A stretch of 64,000 nt of DNA from Rachycentron canadum (taxonomy: Eukaryota > Chordata > Actinopteri > Carangiformes > Rachycentridae). The stretch is taken from positions 18,148,271-18,212,270 of the forward strand of contig CM076653.1 in assembly GCA_038496675.1 (NCBI GenBank), read 5' to 3'. This document shows, piece after piece, positions 40,552-53,600 of the stretch; position 1 is the stretch's first letter, and every line of letters starts with the position of its first letter. The notes beneath the pieces are model-generated. The model did no database searches and had not been told where the DNA came from. It saw only the letters and a list, made by a program, of their open reading frames with translations. The position numbers and the translations under genes are program-made.

Positions 40552-41677
40552 GATGAGCTTGAAACTCCTTTTAATATTCAGATATCAGACATCCCGCACT
40601 GAGAAGCCCGCTAAGACGCGATTCGGGGGAGAAAAGCAAGATCCGCGTCATTAAGGGAATCGTTAGAGGCTCGGTTTACATTTTACATATTTCACAAAAA
40701 TGTACAACCAAGTAAAAACATCACCAGTTATCTGTGATAACAATGCAAATTTTTGTCAGAGAGCGCATGAAGATTCTGTCAAAATCCAAAGTCGCTCAGG
40801 TCTTTCTTTTCTCTTTTTTTTCCTCTCTGGCTTAACACCCTCAGCTTATTGGCGCTTTGATTTCTTTCATATTTTTTCCCTGAGAAGTCACACAGGCTTG
40901 TGGAGTCAAAGACGGTGAAAGGTATGTTTGCCACGAGGCACGGGAACACGTGTCCCCATAGCCTGCCAATAGCTCATCAAACACACAGGCCTGTGGATGG
41001 ATGCAAGCCCGGCTGGCGTTGAGGACGTCTAAACAGCATCGGCTCCGCCACACACACCATCCCTGACTCCCTGTTTACTTGCTTCAGTCACAGCCACAGC
41101 GAACAGCCCCGTTTTCCTGACCACTTTTTGCAGACAAACACAGCGCGATGACAACAACGCCACCACAAGGTAGCATTTTTGTTGGTTATACCTGCTCCTT
41201 TGTGGCATACAGTAGAGCTCTGACAATAATTTTGCTGCTTTACAGCCTCAACTTTTTCATTGGATGACAGAACATAGCCCCAGCAATTTCCCCCTACCTC
41301 CTTCATTTCCCCGTGTCTTAGCCCTGCACCAAATTTGTCTCTGTGCCATTTTAATTACAGCCAAGGCAATCTTTATGGTGGTATTCTGCGAGAACACCAA
41401 TCTGCAAAAAAGGTGATAAGTAGAGCCGCCACCCAGCTTTGGTATCAGTAATAAACAGACACTTAATTGAATAATTTGACCTAAGAGGCTGATCCTGGGA
41501 AATAGCATGTTGGAAAAATTATTTTGAATATTGAAGACAGTTCAGTGTTTTGCATGACGCCTGCAGTAGAAGAACACACAGTGGATTTGGCTGGTTGCCC
41601 GCCAACTCGCCAATGTGGGCCATGGTGAGTCTTTACAGAACAGATAAGTGAGCCTTTGGTATCCTGGAAGCACTCAG

Positions 41678-41678
<1 letters not shown>

Positions 41679-41731
<53 letters not shown>
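41679..41731. repeat. TG microsatellite
   Basis: About 26 TG units, continuing as imperfect TG to about 41768 and ending in a G run. An imperfect CA tract follows at 41954-41998. Confidence 0.95.
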
Positions 41732-41734
<3 letters not shown>

Positions 41735-42753
41735 TGTGTGTATGTGTGTCTGTGAGTCTGTGTGTGTCTACTGGGGGGGGGGGTTTGACATATGTATGTA
41801 TGAGTCTGTGTGCAGGCGTGTGCGTGCATGTGTCCGATATGTATGGGGGATGGGGTGGGAGGGGGTGGAGTGTGAAGTGTGCCCACTTGAGGTCCATCTC
41901 CAGCTCCAGCTAGCAGCCACATGGGCACATCCCCCCGCATCCCTCTACCCTAAAACACACACACACATACACACACACACACACAAACACACACACAGCA
42001 GCTTTCCGCAGAGCCTTAGAGACAATGACTCGCGGGCCCTTCCTGTTTAAGGATAGCTGTCAGAGGATGATGGCTCCGATTCAACACTGCAGCAGGTTTG
42101 CACAGAGCTCCCTGATAAAACGGAAAAAAGCAAAAGCCTCCACTCTCCCCTCTCTCTCCCTCTCTCTCTGTCTCTTTATTTCTCTCACTCTCTCCATCAC
42201 TCTCCCTCTCCCTGCACAGTTCAACACTGATTTGACTGCTAGCATAATTTTGCAGAGGAGACTATTTGCAGATGCAGCAGAGTTATCAATCCGAACAGAC
42301 ACACAATCCGGGTCCAATGTCACTTCTCCTCATTATGTTAATGGTTAATACATGCAAATGAAAACATTCCGGCAATTTGATTTCTTTGAAGATAGTTTGC
42401 ATATTGTCTTAGCCATAATGATGGTACACTTTCTCCCCAGCTTCGATTTATGCAAGGCTAGTTAGTTCATTTTTATCAGCTCTGAGTTCATTTCTAGGGC
42501 TACTGGAATGTGTTTTCCCCTTCCCCTCACTATTTAACTAATTAGGATTCAGGTACCATAAGCAGATTTTTCACGCTATTGGTGTTTTTCTTAATTAAGA
42601 AACAAATGAATTCTCCCCAGCAAAATAGATGGAACAACGGGATAGGGTGCCAGGGGCCAGATGCGGCGCTTCTTAATTAGAAGTCACTCCATTGTCTGAG
42701 GTTTTTTAATGAAGCTCCAATCTAAATGGATATCAAAAAAGCTTCTAGTGAGG

Positions 42754-42795
42754 AAAAAAAAAAAAAAACACACACACACACATACACACACACAC
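42754..42795. repeat. poly-A plus CA repeat
   Basis: An A run followed directly by imperfect CA units. Confidence 0.9.
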
Positions 42796-45700
42796 CGGCC
42801 ATTTAAAATAATAAGGAAATAAAGATAATGAAAGACAAAAGATATGTACTGGCAGCCCCGGCTCACACCTCCAGTTCAGTGCATGCAGTGCTCTCGTCAC
42901 CTCTGGATGAGCCCTATTAAAACAGCTCGATCCCTCGCCTGCCCCTGCCTGCCTGCAGCCATGTCTAATGTTCTGCCAAGCCAACAGTGAAACACTCTCT
43001 TTTCAACTTCTCATCAAAGGTGGAAGTTTCATTACCCCGTGGATGGTTATCAACTAACTATTTCTGAAAACTATTGAGGCTGTCAACTTCCTGTTTTGGC
43101 TTGAATAACAGTGGAGGTTAGCAGAATCCACGCTCAACATATCAATGTCACTTGTGATAGGCTGATGTTCTGTGCAGGGAAGGCCGACGCAAAAATTTTC
43201 CAATTAGCTGGAACAAATTGTCATCTGAACACAATATGGAAGATAGAAACAGTGCTGTGCAATTAGATTTGAGCACCTGGGATGTATATACGCTGTAAAA
43301 ACTGATGGAACAAAAGAAAGGCTTTTGTTTTGAAGTTAATTTGCAGGGTTTTTTTTTTTTTACCCTGTGAAGCCCCAATCATTGCGGTCAGCCACGGCGA
43401 TGCTGCTGTGCTGGTGACTGAAGGCGATAACATCGGGGCTGTTTTTGACTGAAATAAAACCCGTGGCATGCCCATATGTGCTGCCAACCCCATCAGTTCT
43501 TCTTCAGACGGCATGGCTTAGGAGGTCCCAGAGGATGGGCCAGTGCCCACTGATATGGGCCCAGCAACCGTCTTGTCCAGGCCAAGTATCCCTGCGCCCA
43601 GGGGCTGTGCCATCAATGCCATGACTTGTGCCAGACTGGATCCCACCCAGCAATCCATTTCAAAGGCTTTTTTTTTTTTACGGATCAGGTATGCAGTGTG
43701 ATTTTCTTTTCCCTTTGTAATGTGTCGTGTCAAAAGCGAGCTAGGCTGACTTTAAAGTCATATACTAGTTTTTTCTGCCTTTCATTTGGGAAGGAGACAT
43801 AATTGATTTCTGACTTTCCAAATGTCAAGTTGGAAGAGATTAGAAAAAAGAGCAATGTCCTAAAAATCAATCAGCAATATGAGCATGATTGATTTGGATG
43901 TTATTTAGTATTTTGGTCTTTTGCGTAAGTGAGAAAATACTTCAGTATCTATACCATCTAAATTATTCTGAGAGGAATTTGACTTTTATGGAGCGACACC
44001 TTCTTGAGCAACAACAGCTAGATACAATATTTTGAGTCTAAATAAGCCAAAAACATCAACAGTTCATCACTTCATCATTTACTCGAGCAGAATATTTGAG
44101 TGAAATACAATTTTCTGATAAATTCCTCTAGGTTCATGGAGTGAAAAACAGATTTATAAAAAAAAAAAGAAAGAAGTAACTTTCTTAATAAAAAGTCACA
44201 TTTTTAAACACCTCCATTTATCCACAAATTACCATAATCCTCTGGATGTTCACTCATGTGCTCTCTCTCTCATTTAGAGCATTACTTGTTTATTTATATC
44301 TGTGAATGAGATTAGAGGGGAAGATTACTTAGCGCAGACACATGAATAGCGATCAAAGACTGGAGGATAATGTAAGTCTTTCAGTGATTGCTCAGCTCTT
44401 TTCAAATCTACCGGTGGTGTATTAGAACAATACAAGTGGCTGTGCTCCATATAGTGTGACAACAATAATACGAAATCCTCAGGGAGTGAACCGCATGTAA
44501 ACACTCCAGATCAACACACAGTACACTGGCACAAAGTGTCCTCTAATGCAGCAAAAATTAGCTTTGATCCTGACGAGGGCACTGCAAAGTAGCAATCAGT
44601 GCAGTGAAATGGCATCACTTGTCAAACACTAGAAAATGCAGTTTGAGAGAGGTCTGGTTGTGTATCTGTGCAAAGCAATACCTTTTAAACATAGACTGGA
44701 GCTCAGCTGGGGAACATCAGCCACGAGTAAACAAGCAACATTATGTCCTTCTGATTATTCAAAACAAAAATGTGGACACAAATATGACACTCTCTCATCC
44801 AGATGATTTATGAGTGGGGTTGTGATAGCTGAATTGTCTGCCTGTGCAGCACACATTTGGAGGGAAGCACTGGTCCGACCAATTATTGGTGTCAGGACAG
44901 AAAAACCTGTAACTTAGATGTACATGACAAATGAAGGAGGGACAGTGCAGTAAAACGGCAACAAATGAATCTTAAAAATGCACACATGTACACAATTGTA
45001 AAAAAAAAAAAAAAAAAAAAAAAAGTGCATCAGCTCACAGTTTTGATAAACAAACTTTGCAGGCAGAATTTATTTCGAGCTGCAAATGAAGGGACGGATC
45101 TGAGGACCAGTTGGCTAATTATTTATCCTGCTGGCTTTATGGCTCTCATTAATTTCCCCCTTCTCTCTCTTTACCTTCCATTGAAAGTCTGAAGTCAACC
45201 TGCATCTGGTGCTGATAACGCCGGGGTCTCAGCAGCCTCCCAGCCTCCCCTCTAACCCACCCACACGCACCTCCACGAGAGAAAAGGAGCAGCTTTCATA
45301 CACACCCACTGGATAATGCCATTCGAATTAGCATTCCATGCCTGAAATCCACAAAGATGTGCTCACCCGAGTAGGAAAACATACAGTACAGTATACTGGG
45401 GAAGGGCTGAGTCGCATCTCTTAATTCAGCGGGTTAATGGCAGGAATCTTGTATGTCACAAGGCAAAGACGATACTACAGAGAAGGAGCACAGGATGGGA
45501 GGATTAGAAGGAAAGATTGAAACGTGTGAGCCGAGCTTTGAATCTTGTACTTTAGAGCACTGACTGAAACGTTTCCATAGCACCAAGTGTCGAAAGTTGG
45601 CGCTGAATGCTTGGACAGACTCTCAGTCATGTGGACATATTCCTCCATCAGATTTTCCCCTATTGAAATAATGAATTTTGATAACTTAAAGCAGCATCTT

Positions 45701-46852
45701 ATGAAGGCAAACTTCTTTTACAGCTACTTTGTGTTCAAGCAAAGTAAAATAATTGCTGCATTTGAATGGTTTGACTTTGAAATTTAAAATTTATATTCCT
45801 CAAAAAAAAAGTGTATCAGTACTTGTATAGAAAAATTTGCCAGCCCTATTAAAAAAGATACCAAATTAAGAGGTAACTAATGAGGTGAGTTGGATTTTGG
45901 TTTTGTGAATTCAGTTGCCTGAACATGTCTGGCACTGGTTTCTCCTTCCTCTCAGCCTCTCTCTGTGATAGTCTCCCTCTCCTTCACCCTCTGTCACTTT
46001 TTCAGGGTTGGGAGGTTGACTGAGATTGGCCCATTATTGATGCTTTGGTGAGATCGCACCCCAGCAGGTCTGATCTGAGGCTGATCTGCCACTCCCTAAT
46101 GGCCCAATCTGGCTTCCTGCACCCTGCACCCTCTCCGTCCAACTTCCCCATCACTGCCTCCTCCTCCTCCTCCTCCACCTGGAGCCGTCGGTCACATTCA
46201 CCCCACGACGACAACAATGAACGCCAAACCCCTCACATGCAAGGAGCTCATTGTTAATCCACAGACAAAAAAACAAGCGCCCAATTTGAGCCATTCCTTC
46301 CGAGGAGTAAACTGATAGACTCCACACTGGTCACACTTTCAAACGCAGCAGAGAGACACAGTGGGCGAGAATTGCTGAAAAGCAAATATTGTCGACTTCT
46401 GCTGACTTCAAACGGCAGTCAGGTGGCAGAGACTACCTAGGCAGTAAAGAAGCTGCATTACACACAACACGAGAGAAAGGGCCTAAAGAACTCTTGGTGA
46501 TTCCTTTCATGTTTGTCTTTACAGGAAACCCAGAGCGTTTCTCTTCTTCTATGCAAAGGAAAGTAAACATGGCACCCTCTGCGGGCTCATGAAATTGAAC
46601 AGTTCTGAGCATAATAGCCAGTTCTCTCTTTCTTGTGTTTTAGAATTAGATGTGCTAGCTCTACAGCAGTTTTGGCATTTTCTATATTTCTTTTTAAGCG
46701 CTTCAAAGATGAATTTGCATTTAATTCATGATACGTATTTCATGCTAAATCTGTCACCATTCATGTGCCAGTCCAGTAAACTCGCTTTGAAGTTCCCAGA
46801 CTGAACTTTTGCTCAAACAGTTCAGCAGGCACATGTGCAGGTCAGTGAATCA

Positions 46853-46853
46853 A

Positions 46854-46900
<47 letters not shown>

Positions 46901-46929
46901 CACACACACAAAACACACACACACACGCG
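46853..46929. repeat. alternating purine-pyrimidine tract (GC)n(AC)n
   Basis: Strict alternation runs from 46853 to 46897 (CG units then AC units), then A-interrupted AC units ending in a second CGCG. This composition favours Z-DNA. Confidence 0.9.
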
Positions 46930-47414
46930 CGAATACAAACACACAAACTTAATGGGAGAGAAAACTTAACCCAGTTAAGTTCTGTTTCAGTCTCCACAGT
47001 GACCCGGTGATGCTCTCTCGCAGTCTTATTGGACTATCAGTGCTCGGGTCATGGGCCTGGCCAGTCAAGATAAAAGAAACCCTGATGAAATGAACCATGT
47101 GGGAGCAGAGAGGGCTGCTCTCCACTGATGGAAGAAACCCATTCACTCTGAGAGGTGAGCCTGTAACAGTGTCGCACTGACCTGACTGACCTGGCTCACT
47201 GCTTGAACTCCATAGTACTCTGTTTAGAGAGAAGGCAACAGACAATAGGCTTCTGCTCACGCAGGTGTTTGGCAGCCAAAACTAATAATCAATGTGACAA
47301 CAGTTTGTGGGTTTTGTAACAAAACTACTTTCTTTGTACCTTAGAAACAATATATTTAATCATTAGGATGAAGAAAAAAATAGTCTCTAAAGAATAAAAA
47401 TTTATTGCAACTGT

Positions 47415-47775
47415 GATTTCTAACTTAGTACATTTACCTCAGTGGTGTGTTCAAGCACTTTGACTTACACCTCACCCACTTTTATTATTCAGATTTCTGT
47501 TATGTTATATTTAAGGACATATTATACGTTTTAGTCATGTCCAAAAGTTACATTAGTGTGACAACTGAAGTTACCAGTTAGTTAGAATCTGCAGTATGAT
47601 GACGTGTAAATCTGGTATATTATTATAGATACATAAACTGTACAATGGCTGGTATGAGTACACTCCTTCACTATACTCTCCTCACTTTACTTTTTATTTC
47701 TATTTACTTGTAATGACGTACATTTACTTTATTGTATTGCTTAGTTTTAAATCTAATTTCTCAAGGTACTTTTGA
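47415..47775 (+). mobile_element. degenerate element, AGTAACTAAGTAC family, plus orientation
   Basis: CTAACTTAGTACATTTACCT at the left, GTGACAACTGAAGTTACCAG with GTTAG in the middle, and ATTTACTTGTAATGACGTAC at the right follow the order of the family consensus as I recall it and as seen at 55078-55534. Divergence is high and the outer ends are blurred. Confidence 0.6.
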
Positions 47776-48771
47776 CTGACCTAAATAAACATTAAACTAA
47801 CATTAAAAACACGTATGTCAGTCCGATAGCTGATCTTGTTTTAGCTGATTTGATTGAATAAGTGGTGAATTTACTGACTACTGAATCGATTCGGCCATTC
47901 ATGTGTCTCATTCCACGCAAAAGAAACACCTGCCTGTGCCATTCCTGCCTCTACCAGTGACATTTTAAATATTCAGACAAAGTTGGAGACTGACAACAAT
48001 CAGGGCATTTTTCAATATTCCACGCCGTTTGATTGAGCCGATGACACAAATCGTTATTTACCACTCTCAGATCAGAGACATGCACTGTGTCGCTATCATT
48101 GAACTGGTCAATATACATCACTTCACCCCCAAAGGATTACACCTCTTATCTGAAATGATATTCAATAAAGTATGACTGCAGAAATACAGAGTGGAGTGTT
48201 CTTGCTTGGATCTGGCTTATGCTCTGAAAAAAATAACACTTTATTGGAATTAAGATCCAAGTCAAGATTACCTGAGGAAACAGCAGTTAGATTTCTGTTC
48301 CAGTGCCATGTCTTAAACTTTATTCTCTGCTGCATGGGGACCAGACCACAGTGCACTGTTCCCCACAAGCCATGGGGGTGTAATAGGATGCCTTTGTGAA
48401 ATATAGAGAGAGACGCCCCAGCACCTTGCACAGATCATAGCATGGGCTGGGTTTGGTGAGCCTAGCTGTAGTGTCTGTGTGTTTGTGTGTGTGTGTGAGA
48501 GAGAGGCTGTGTGTGTTTGACTATTAATGCTGTGCTGAAATGCCCCACAATCGGAAAAGGTCAGTTAGGCAACAGCAAAACTTTCCCCTGGTCCCTCTCT
48601 GATGCTCCACAACCGTAATATCACCAAGGTGGACAGGATGATATCACTCACTCATTTGTGTTGCCTAATTAGCTGCTGCAACTTCCCTCCACACTCCTGC
48701 TGCACCATCCAGTCAGGGCTTCGAGCAAAGCAGCCATCGCTAACTACAGTGGGATGAGGTGAACTCCACCA

Positions 48772-48842
48772 CTGCCGCTGCTGCTGCCGCTGCTGCTGCC
48801 GCTGCTGCTGCCGCTGCTGCTGCCGCTGCTGCTGCTGCTGTG
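48772..48842. repeat. CTG/CCG minisatellite, 12-bp unit
   Basis: About five copies of CCGCTGCTGCTG, preceded by one CTG and followed by extra CTG units. On the coding strand of zfpm2 this is a CAG-rich intronic repeat. The regular spacing of CCG shows expansion of a 12-bp unit. Confidence 0.9.
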
Positions 48843-49061
48843 TTAAACTTTACTGACTGTGGTCTGGAGTAGTAGCTCATTGGTATTTTCTTAAACAAAG
48901 TCATCTTTTTATACTCTGGCTGTCATTAGATTTTCCCCTCGTACGTGTTGTATATAAAGTGGGTTTCAAAGTTAAACGTTCACCCGAAGACTGAAATAAC
49001 TCCTGTCATTATACATTCTCTTTTTGTTTTCTGTGTTTTATTTTCCCCTGACATCAAATCC

Positions 49062-49086
<25 letters not shown>
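49062..49086. repeat. CA microsatellite
   Basis: About 12 CA units. Confidence 0.95.
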
Positions 49087-49093
<7 letters not shown>

Positions 49094-49760
49094 CCCCTCC
49101 CACCCATACACCTAACCGAGCCAAAGCCCCAGCCCTGCACTGTATAGCTTTTCTTTCCTTGTCGGGAATTTGATAAAGCCTTTAGTGAGTGTGGTTAGAG
49201 CACTTGGGCTGAGGATCTGATGAGAAGTGTGGGGTCTGTCACACACAAACACACACAGTGTAAGTACATTCTAATTAGCTGATGTATGCAGGACCTCATC
49301 CATGTTGGAGGGGTATCAAAAAGCAATCAACGCCCCATCCCTGATGAGCTCAGAGAGACACAGAGATTCACATTGTCTATGGAAAGATGATGCGTAGCTG
49401 GACCTCGACTCGGCTTTCCAAACCACCATAATACCATGCAATCACAAGACATTATGCACAGATCTGAACCCCAAAGCCACAGGATAGAGAAAAAAAAAAA
49501 AGTAAAGGGAATATTGAGTTCATAATTCAAAAGCCTGATTATGATGGCCGCTCTTGTGAAAAGCTGCTGTGGAGAGCCAGAAGTGGGAGAATTGGCCTGC
49601 GAGTGCCACAAAATCAGGTTAGAAATGCAGAGGAGAAACATGTTTAAAAAACTGTCATGATCAAGAGCAATACAGTGCAGATAGCAGAGAAATCAGCAGA
49701 GTTAAGATGACAACTCGTTGCCATGGAAAACTGAAAGAATTAAGTCAGCAGTGAGTGTAT

Positions 49761-49774
49761 GGGGGGGGGGGGGG
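49761..49774. repeat. G homopolymer
   Basis: Fourteen consecutive G's. A C14 run occurs at 50273-50286. Confidence 0.95.
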
Positions 49775-50149
49775 ACTCATGAAAGTGATTCTTCTCAGTG
49801 GAGGGAAATCAAATAGAAATACAATATCAGCCACAGCAGAACTCTACAGTATCAGCATGAAATGGTGAAAAAAAAAATTAAATATCCTAAACATATGATC
49901 TAGGATTTTGTCACCCATTCATAATCTAATTTGACCTGAGGCCATACAGCCGATTCGTTTCAGTAAAGACCATAGGTGTTTTAGCTGCAGGCTCCAATAG
50001 AGAGAGGCATGTGTGTCACACAAAGACCATCGGTTAGCGACGTACCGAAAGGGACTCTGTATCACCATCTTATCTTCAAAGGACTGGGCAGGGGCTCAGG
50101 GGAGCTGTGCCACTGCCTCGCCTCCACACAGACACACACAGAGGGGGGA

Positions 50150-50640
50150 TTTGGACCTGCAAGCAGGAACCAGAGATCTCTCGGCCGGCACCCAGGCCCG
50201 GACCCTCCTCCAACTCGCCCGCGGAGAACAGGCAGGGTTCCTGCACACGCGGCACGACATCAGTGAGCTGGTCCCCCCCCCCCCCCACCACCACCACCAC
50301 CACCCTCCTTCTCCTCTCTCTCTCTCCTCCCCTGCAAACCCTCTCCACCGACTGCCTGCCCATTCGCTTCCTGGCCTCAGCTTGACGGAGGGGATGGGAT
50401 CTGAACTCAACTTAGACACAGAGTTTCCACATTTCACAGATGGCTGGGAGAGGCTTTGCATGGAGGTGAGGAAACAGGGAGAGAGAGAAAAGAGAGAGAA
50501 AGAGAGAGAGAGAGGGAGCCTCATCGCCGGCGCCGAAGCGGGGCCGATTTCACACCGCGGTAGAGTGCGCTAAAGCAGGCCGCCGTTAATCCACTCACTG
50601 AGGGGAAGGCCTGGAGCTATTCCGCCGCCCGACCACCATC
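50150..50640. promoter_or_regulatory. intronic CpG-rich island
   Basis: CpG density is high in two blocks: nine in 50161-50260 and about fourteen in 50521-50640. The surrounding intron has few. A C14 run and CCA repeat (50273-50303) and a GA-rich stretch (50478-50516) lie between them. An open frame of 186 codons on the plus strand (50013-50573) crosses the island, but it is low-complexity (His, Pro, Ser and Arg/Glu runs) and probably not coding. The island could mark an alternative or antisense promoter inside zfpm2 intron 1. Confidence 0.4.
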
Positions 50641-53600
50641 TCCCTCCACAAAGCCATAAATGGTGCATTATACAACTGGGCTTCAGAGACACTGCTGATA
50701 TGCTGATAGGTGGCGGACAAAGACCAAAGCAACCACAGGAGCGGAGCCACATACAGGACTGTGGGCCTTAGCACAGGAGCAGAACAGCACACATGTATTC
50801 AGGCATGATCTCTCAAACGCTGTACCTGCTGAGGTGTGGACTGTTAGAGTGCTATATCTGCACCTCTGATCAGAGTTAGTTCAACCTCTGGATTCGGCCT
50901 CGAGACAGAGATGGACATGCACTAACACTCCTTCTTCTGCTCTACAACAAAATAGCTTTTTTTTTTCCTCTCTCTCTCTCCCTACTGTGAATTCATATCT
51001 ATAAAGTTACCAAAAGTCTTGAAGATGAGTCTTTGAACTTATGAAAGGCAATCATTTTGAATGAAAGGAGACAGGAAATATATAAACATGGGGGAATTTA
51101 AATAAATTGCCACAAAGAAAATCACGGAAAGGGCAGTGAATTATGTAACGATAAGACAGCCACCAGCCTAAGCCACAAAATGGGATGTTTTACATGAAAC
51201 GAACAGTGGTCTAGATTAGAGAGCCATCCTGTTTAGACATGAGGCCAATTCAGTTGATATCACATGTAGAGAAAATTTGCAAGATAAGTGGGAACTATGA
51301 GAATTGTTATAATCCAACTGTAACAAAAAGCTGAAGTATATTGGCTTTTCCCCCCAGAAGCACTGCATGATAAACATCTTTGATGAAAGAAGTTCATTAC
51401 TTGTGCACTGTGTAATGTAACATGCTGTATTATGAGTCTATGCCAACCTAAAGTGAAGCAGTCTTCTAAATGAAGCCTCAGGCATTTAATGGACATCATT
51501 AGGTGAAAACATATAAGAGATAATTATGGTAATTACAAATCCCTTTTATTCGCCCTGAGTCTTTGACAAGAAGGTTGTCATATCAACCACTTCAAACAAA
51601 CAAAGAGTTGTTGTCTCTTCCCCTAAATGATGTCCGGTTTCATTTGGATGGGAATTGTCTTCGGATTATCCTTTTTATTGTTTGGTTAGTGGCTCTGAAT
51701 GGAGGCTACATTTCTTTCAATGAAAACTTGATTAAAACAAGATTCACAATAGTAGAATTTGACTTGCATTTGCATAGCCACTTCATTACAAGTGAGACCT
51801 TGATCTTGAAAGCAGCCCCATACAAAGCTAATGGACATGTCTGTTATGTCTATTAGAGATGGACCCTCACTGGAACCAAGGCCTTCTATTTAATATTATC
51901 ATTATGGGCACCCAAGGCCTGTCTTATTAAATTTCAGCTCTGTAACAATAGAAAAAGGAACAAAATGACAAACACTGGCAATATTATGGCTGCTTCCGAC
52001 CAAAAAAAAAAAAAAAAATCCTCCAAGAGTTTGTTTTGGTTCAACCTAATCTAAGTGTTACTGTTATTGTGCCACACAGGGTTAAACCCAGAACAACCCG
52101 TATCACGTCATCTCAGTGATACCCGATCTAAGCAGCACAAGTAGATAAAAACGTTGCGTGGAACATCTTTATGGAGCGACTGAGAGCGAGATTCAAATGG
52201 TGAAAGACTTGGGTGTTTATTTACAATATGTATCCAATCATCCTTTGTCACAGTTCCATGTTCGTCTTTTTCCGAAACCACAGAGAGACACTCGCCGTGG
52301 AGATTCCATTTTTGGCCTCTTTGCTACACAAACTCATAATATGGTGCCATCTTATCAGATCTTGCTTACAATAACAGATTCACTGTGAGTCAAAGCTGTT
52401 GTTTAACTTATTCAATCCCATGGGAAAATTCAGTTCAAACAAGTCAGGAGACATCTGCCAGTCCACAGCAGCTTGATGATGTCAACGGTTCTCTGTTCGT
52501 ACCAGATTCCTCCAGCACTTTCAATCATTCCTTGTGAGATTACTGCAATAGGATATTACTGTACAAACTATGACCATGTGTCCTGCTGCCACAAAGCTCA
52601 GCAACATATTACAGTTTGTCAAAGCAAGCTATTGCGAGGGAGAGATAGATACAGAGAGGAGGAGAGAAGCCATTGACCTTTGTGTCCTTCATATTTGCCT
52701 AGCTTCCCCTCAACCCCAATCTTAAGAGTGAAATCATCTGATCCTAAACTAACTGTCAACTGGCTTGTGATGGTGGCAAAGCCAGCAGACATCAATCAAT
52801 CAGATTTTTCTCCTCGTCTATCAGAGGAGGCTTTTTTTCCCTGTTTTGCCCGGGCTTATCATCTGACCCAGTTGTTATCCTGTTTCTGAAGCTTAAAAAA
52901 CTTGATTATGGTCAAATGTATGTCTCAGGGATTCACAGACACATCCCAGACTGAACCGGAGGCAAAGCGAAAAAAAAATTAAATAAAACAGACATATTAT
53001 CAGTATTTCACCACAGAAACGAATGCAGGATGTAATGATTGTAGTTTTTCAAAATGAGCCTCTTAATTCCACACTCATGCTGGAAGTGAGGAGTTGGAGG
53101 CAGATATCTTTGCTTTTCAGGAATGCATGATTGCGTGAACCTAAGATAAAAATCCAATCTGATATCATAAGACAAAAAGGCATTTTAGTTGGCTACAGCA
53201 CTTGCTCAATGTCAACAGTTTTTAGTAATTACTAGATAAGCATTCTCTGAAATACACAGAGAGAGAAAATTGGCTGATTTTGAAATAATAGCGGCTGCAT
53301 TTCTCCCTGGATGTTTACTCTGTCACTTCACACAGCCTGCTTTGGGATAATAAGAAGCAGGAGACGTGGACTTTGCAGCACGTCACTCCTTGCGTCACCA
53401 TCAACACACTCATGCACGCTGTCTAATCTGATTTGCATAATTTACCCGAATATCATCGATCATCATCAACCTGCATCCAAGTGGAGTACGGCTTCCATTG
53501 TGGCTATTTCTGTAGCAGTGCTCCGTGCTAATCGCGTGCAGGCAGATATGGCCTCTGATCACATGATGTGTAAGCTGTGCTGTCAACAGCTTTACCAGCT

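Noticed and set aside
4171..48842. CRISPR-like or gene-cassette arrays
   Set aside because: All regular arrays in the window are simple di-, tri- or 12-nucleotide tandem repeats without spacers, and the DNA is clearly vertebrate.
50013..50573. Plus-strand open frame of 186 codons as a protein gene
   Set aside because: It is His/Pro/Ser- and Arg/Glu-rich low complexity from C-runs, CCA and GA repeats. I keep the CpG island as a finding but not a CDS.
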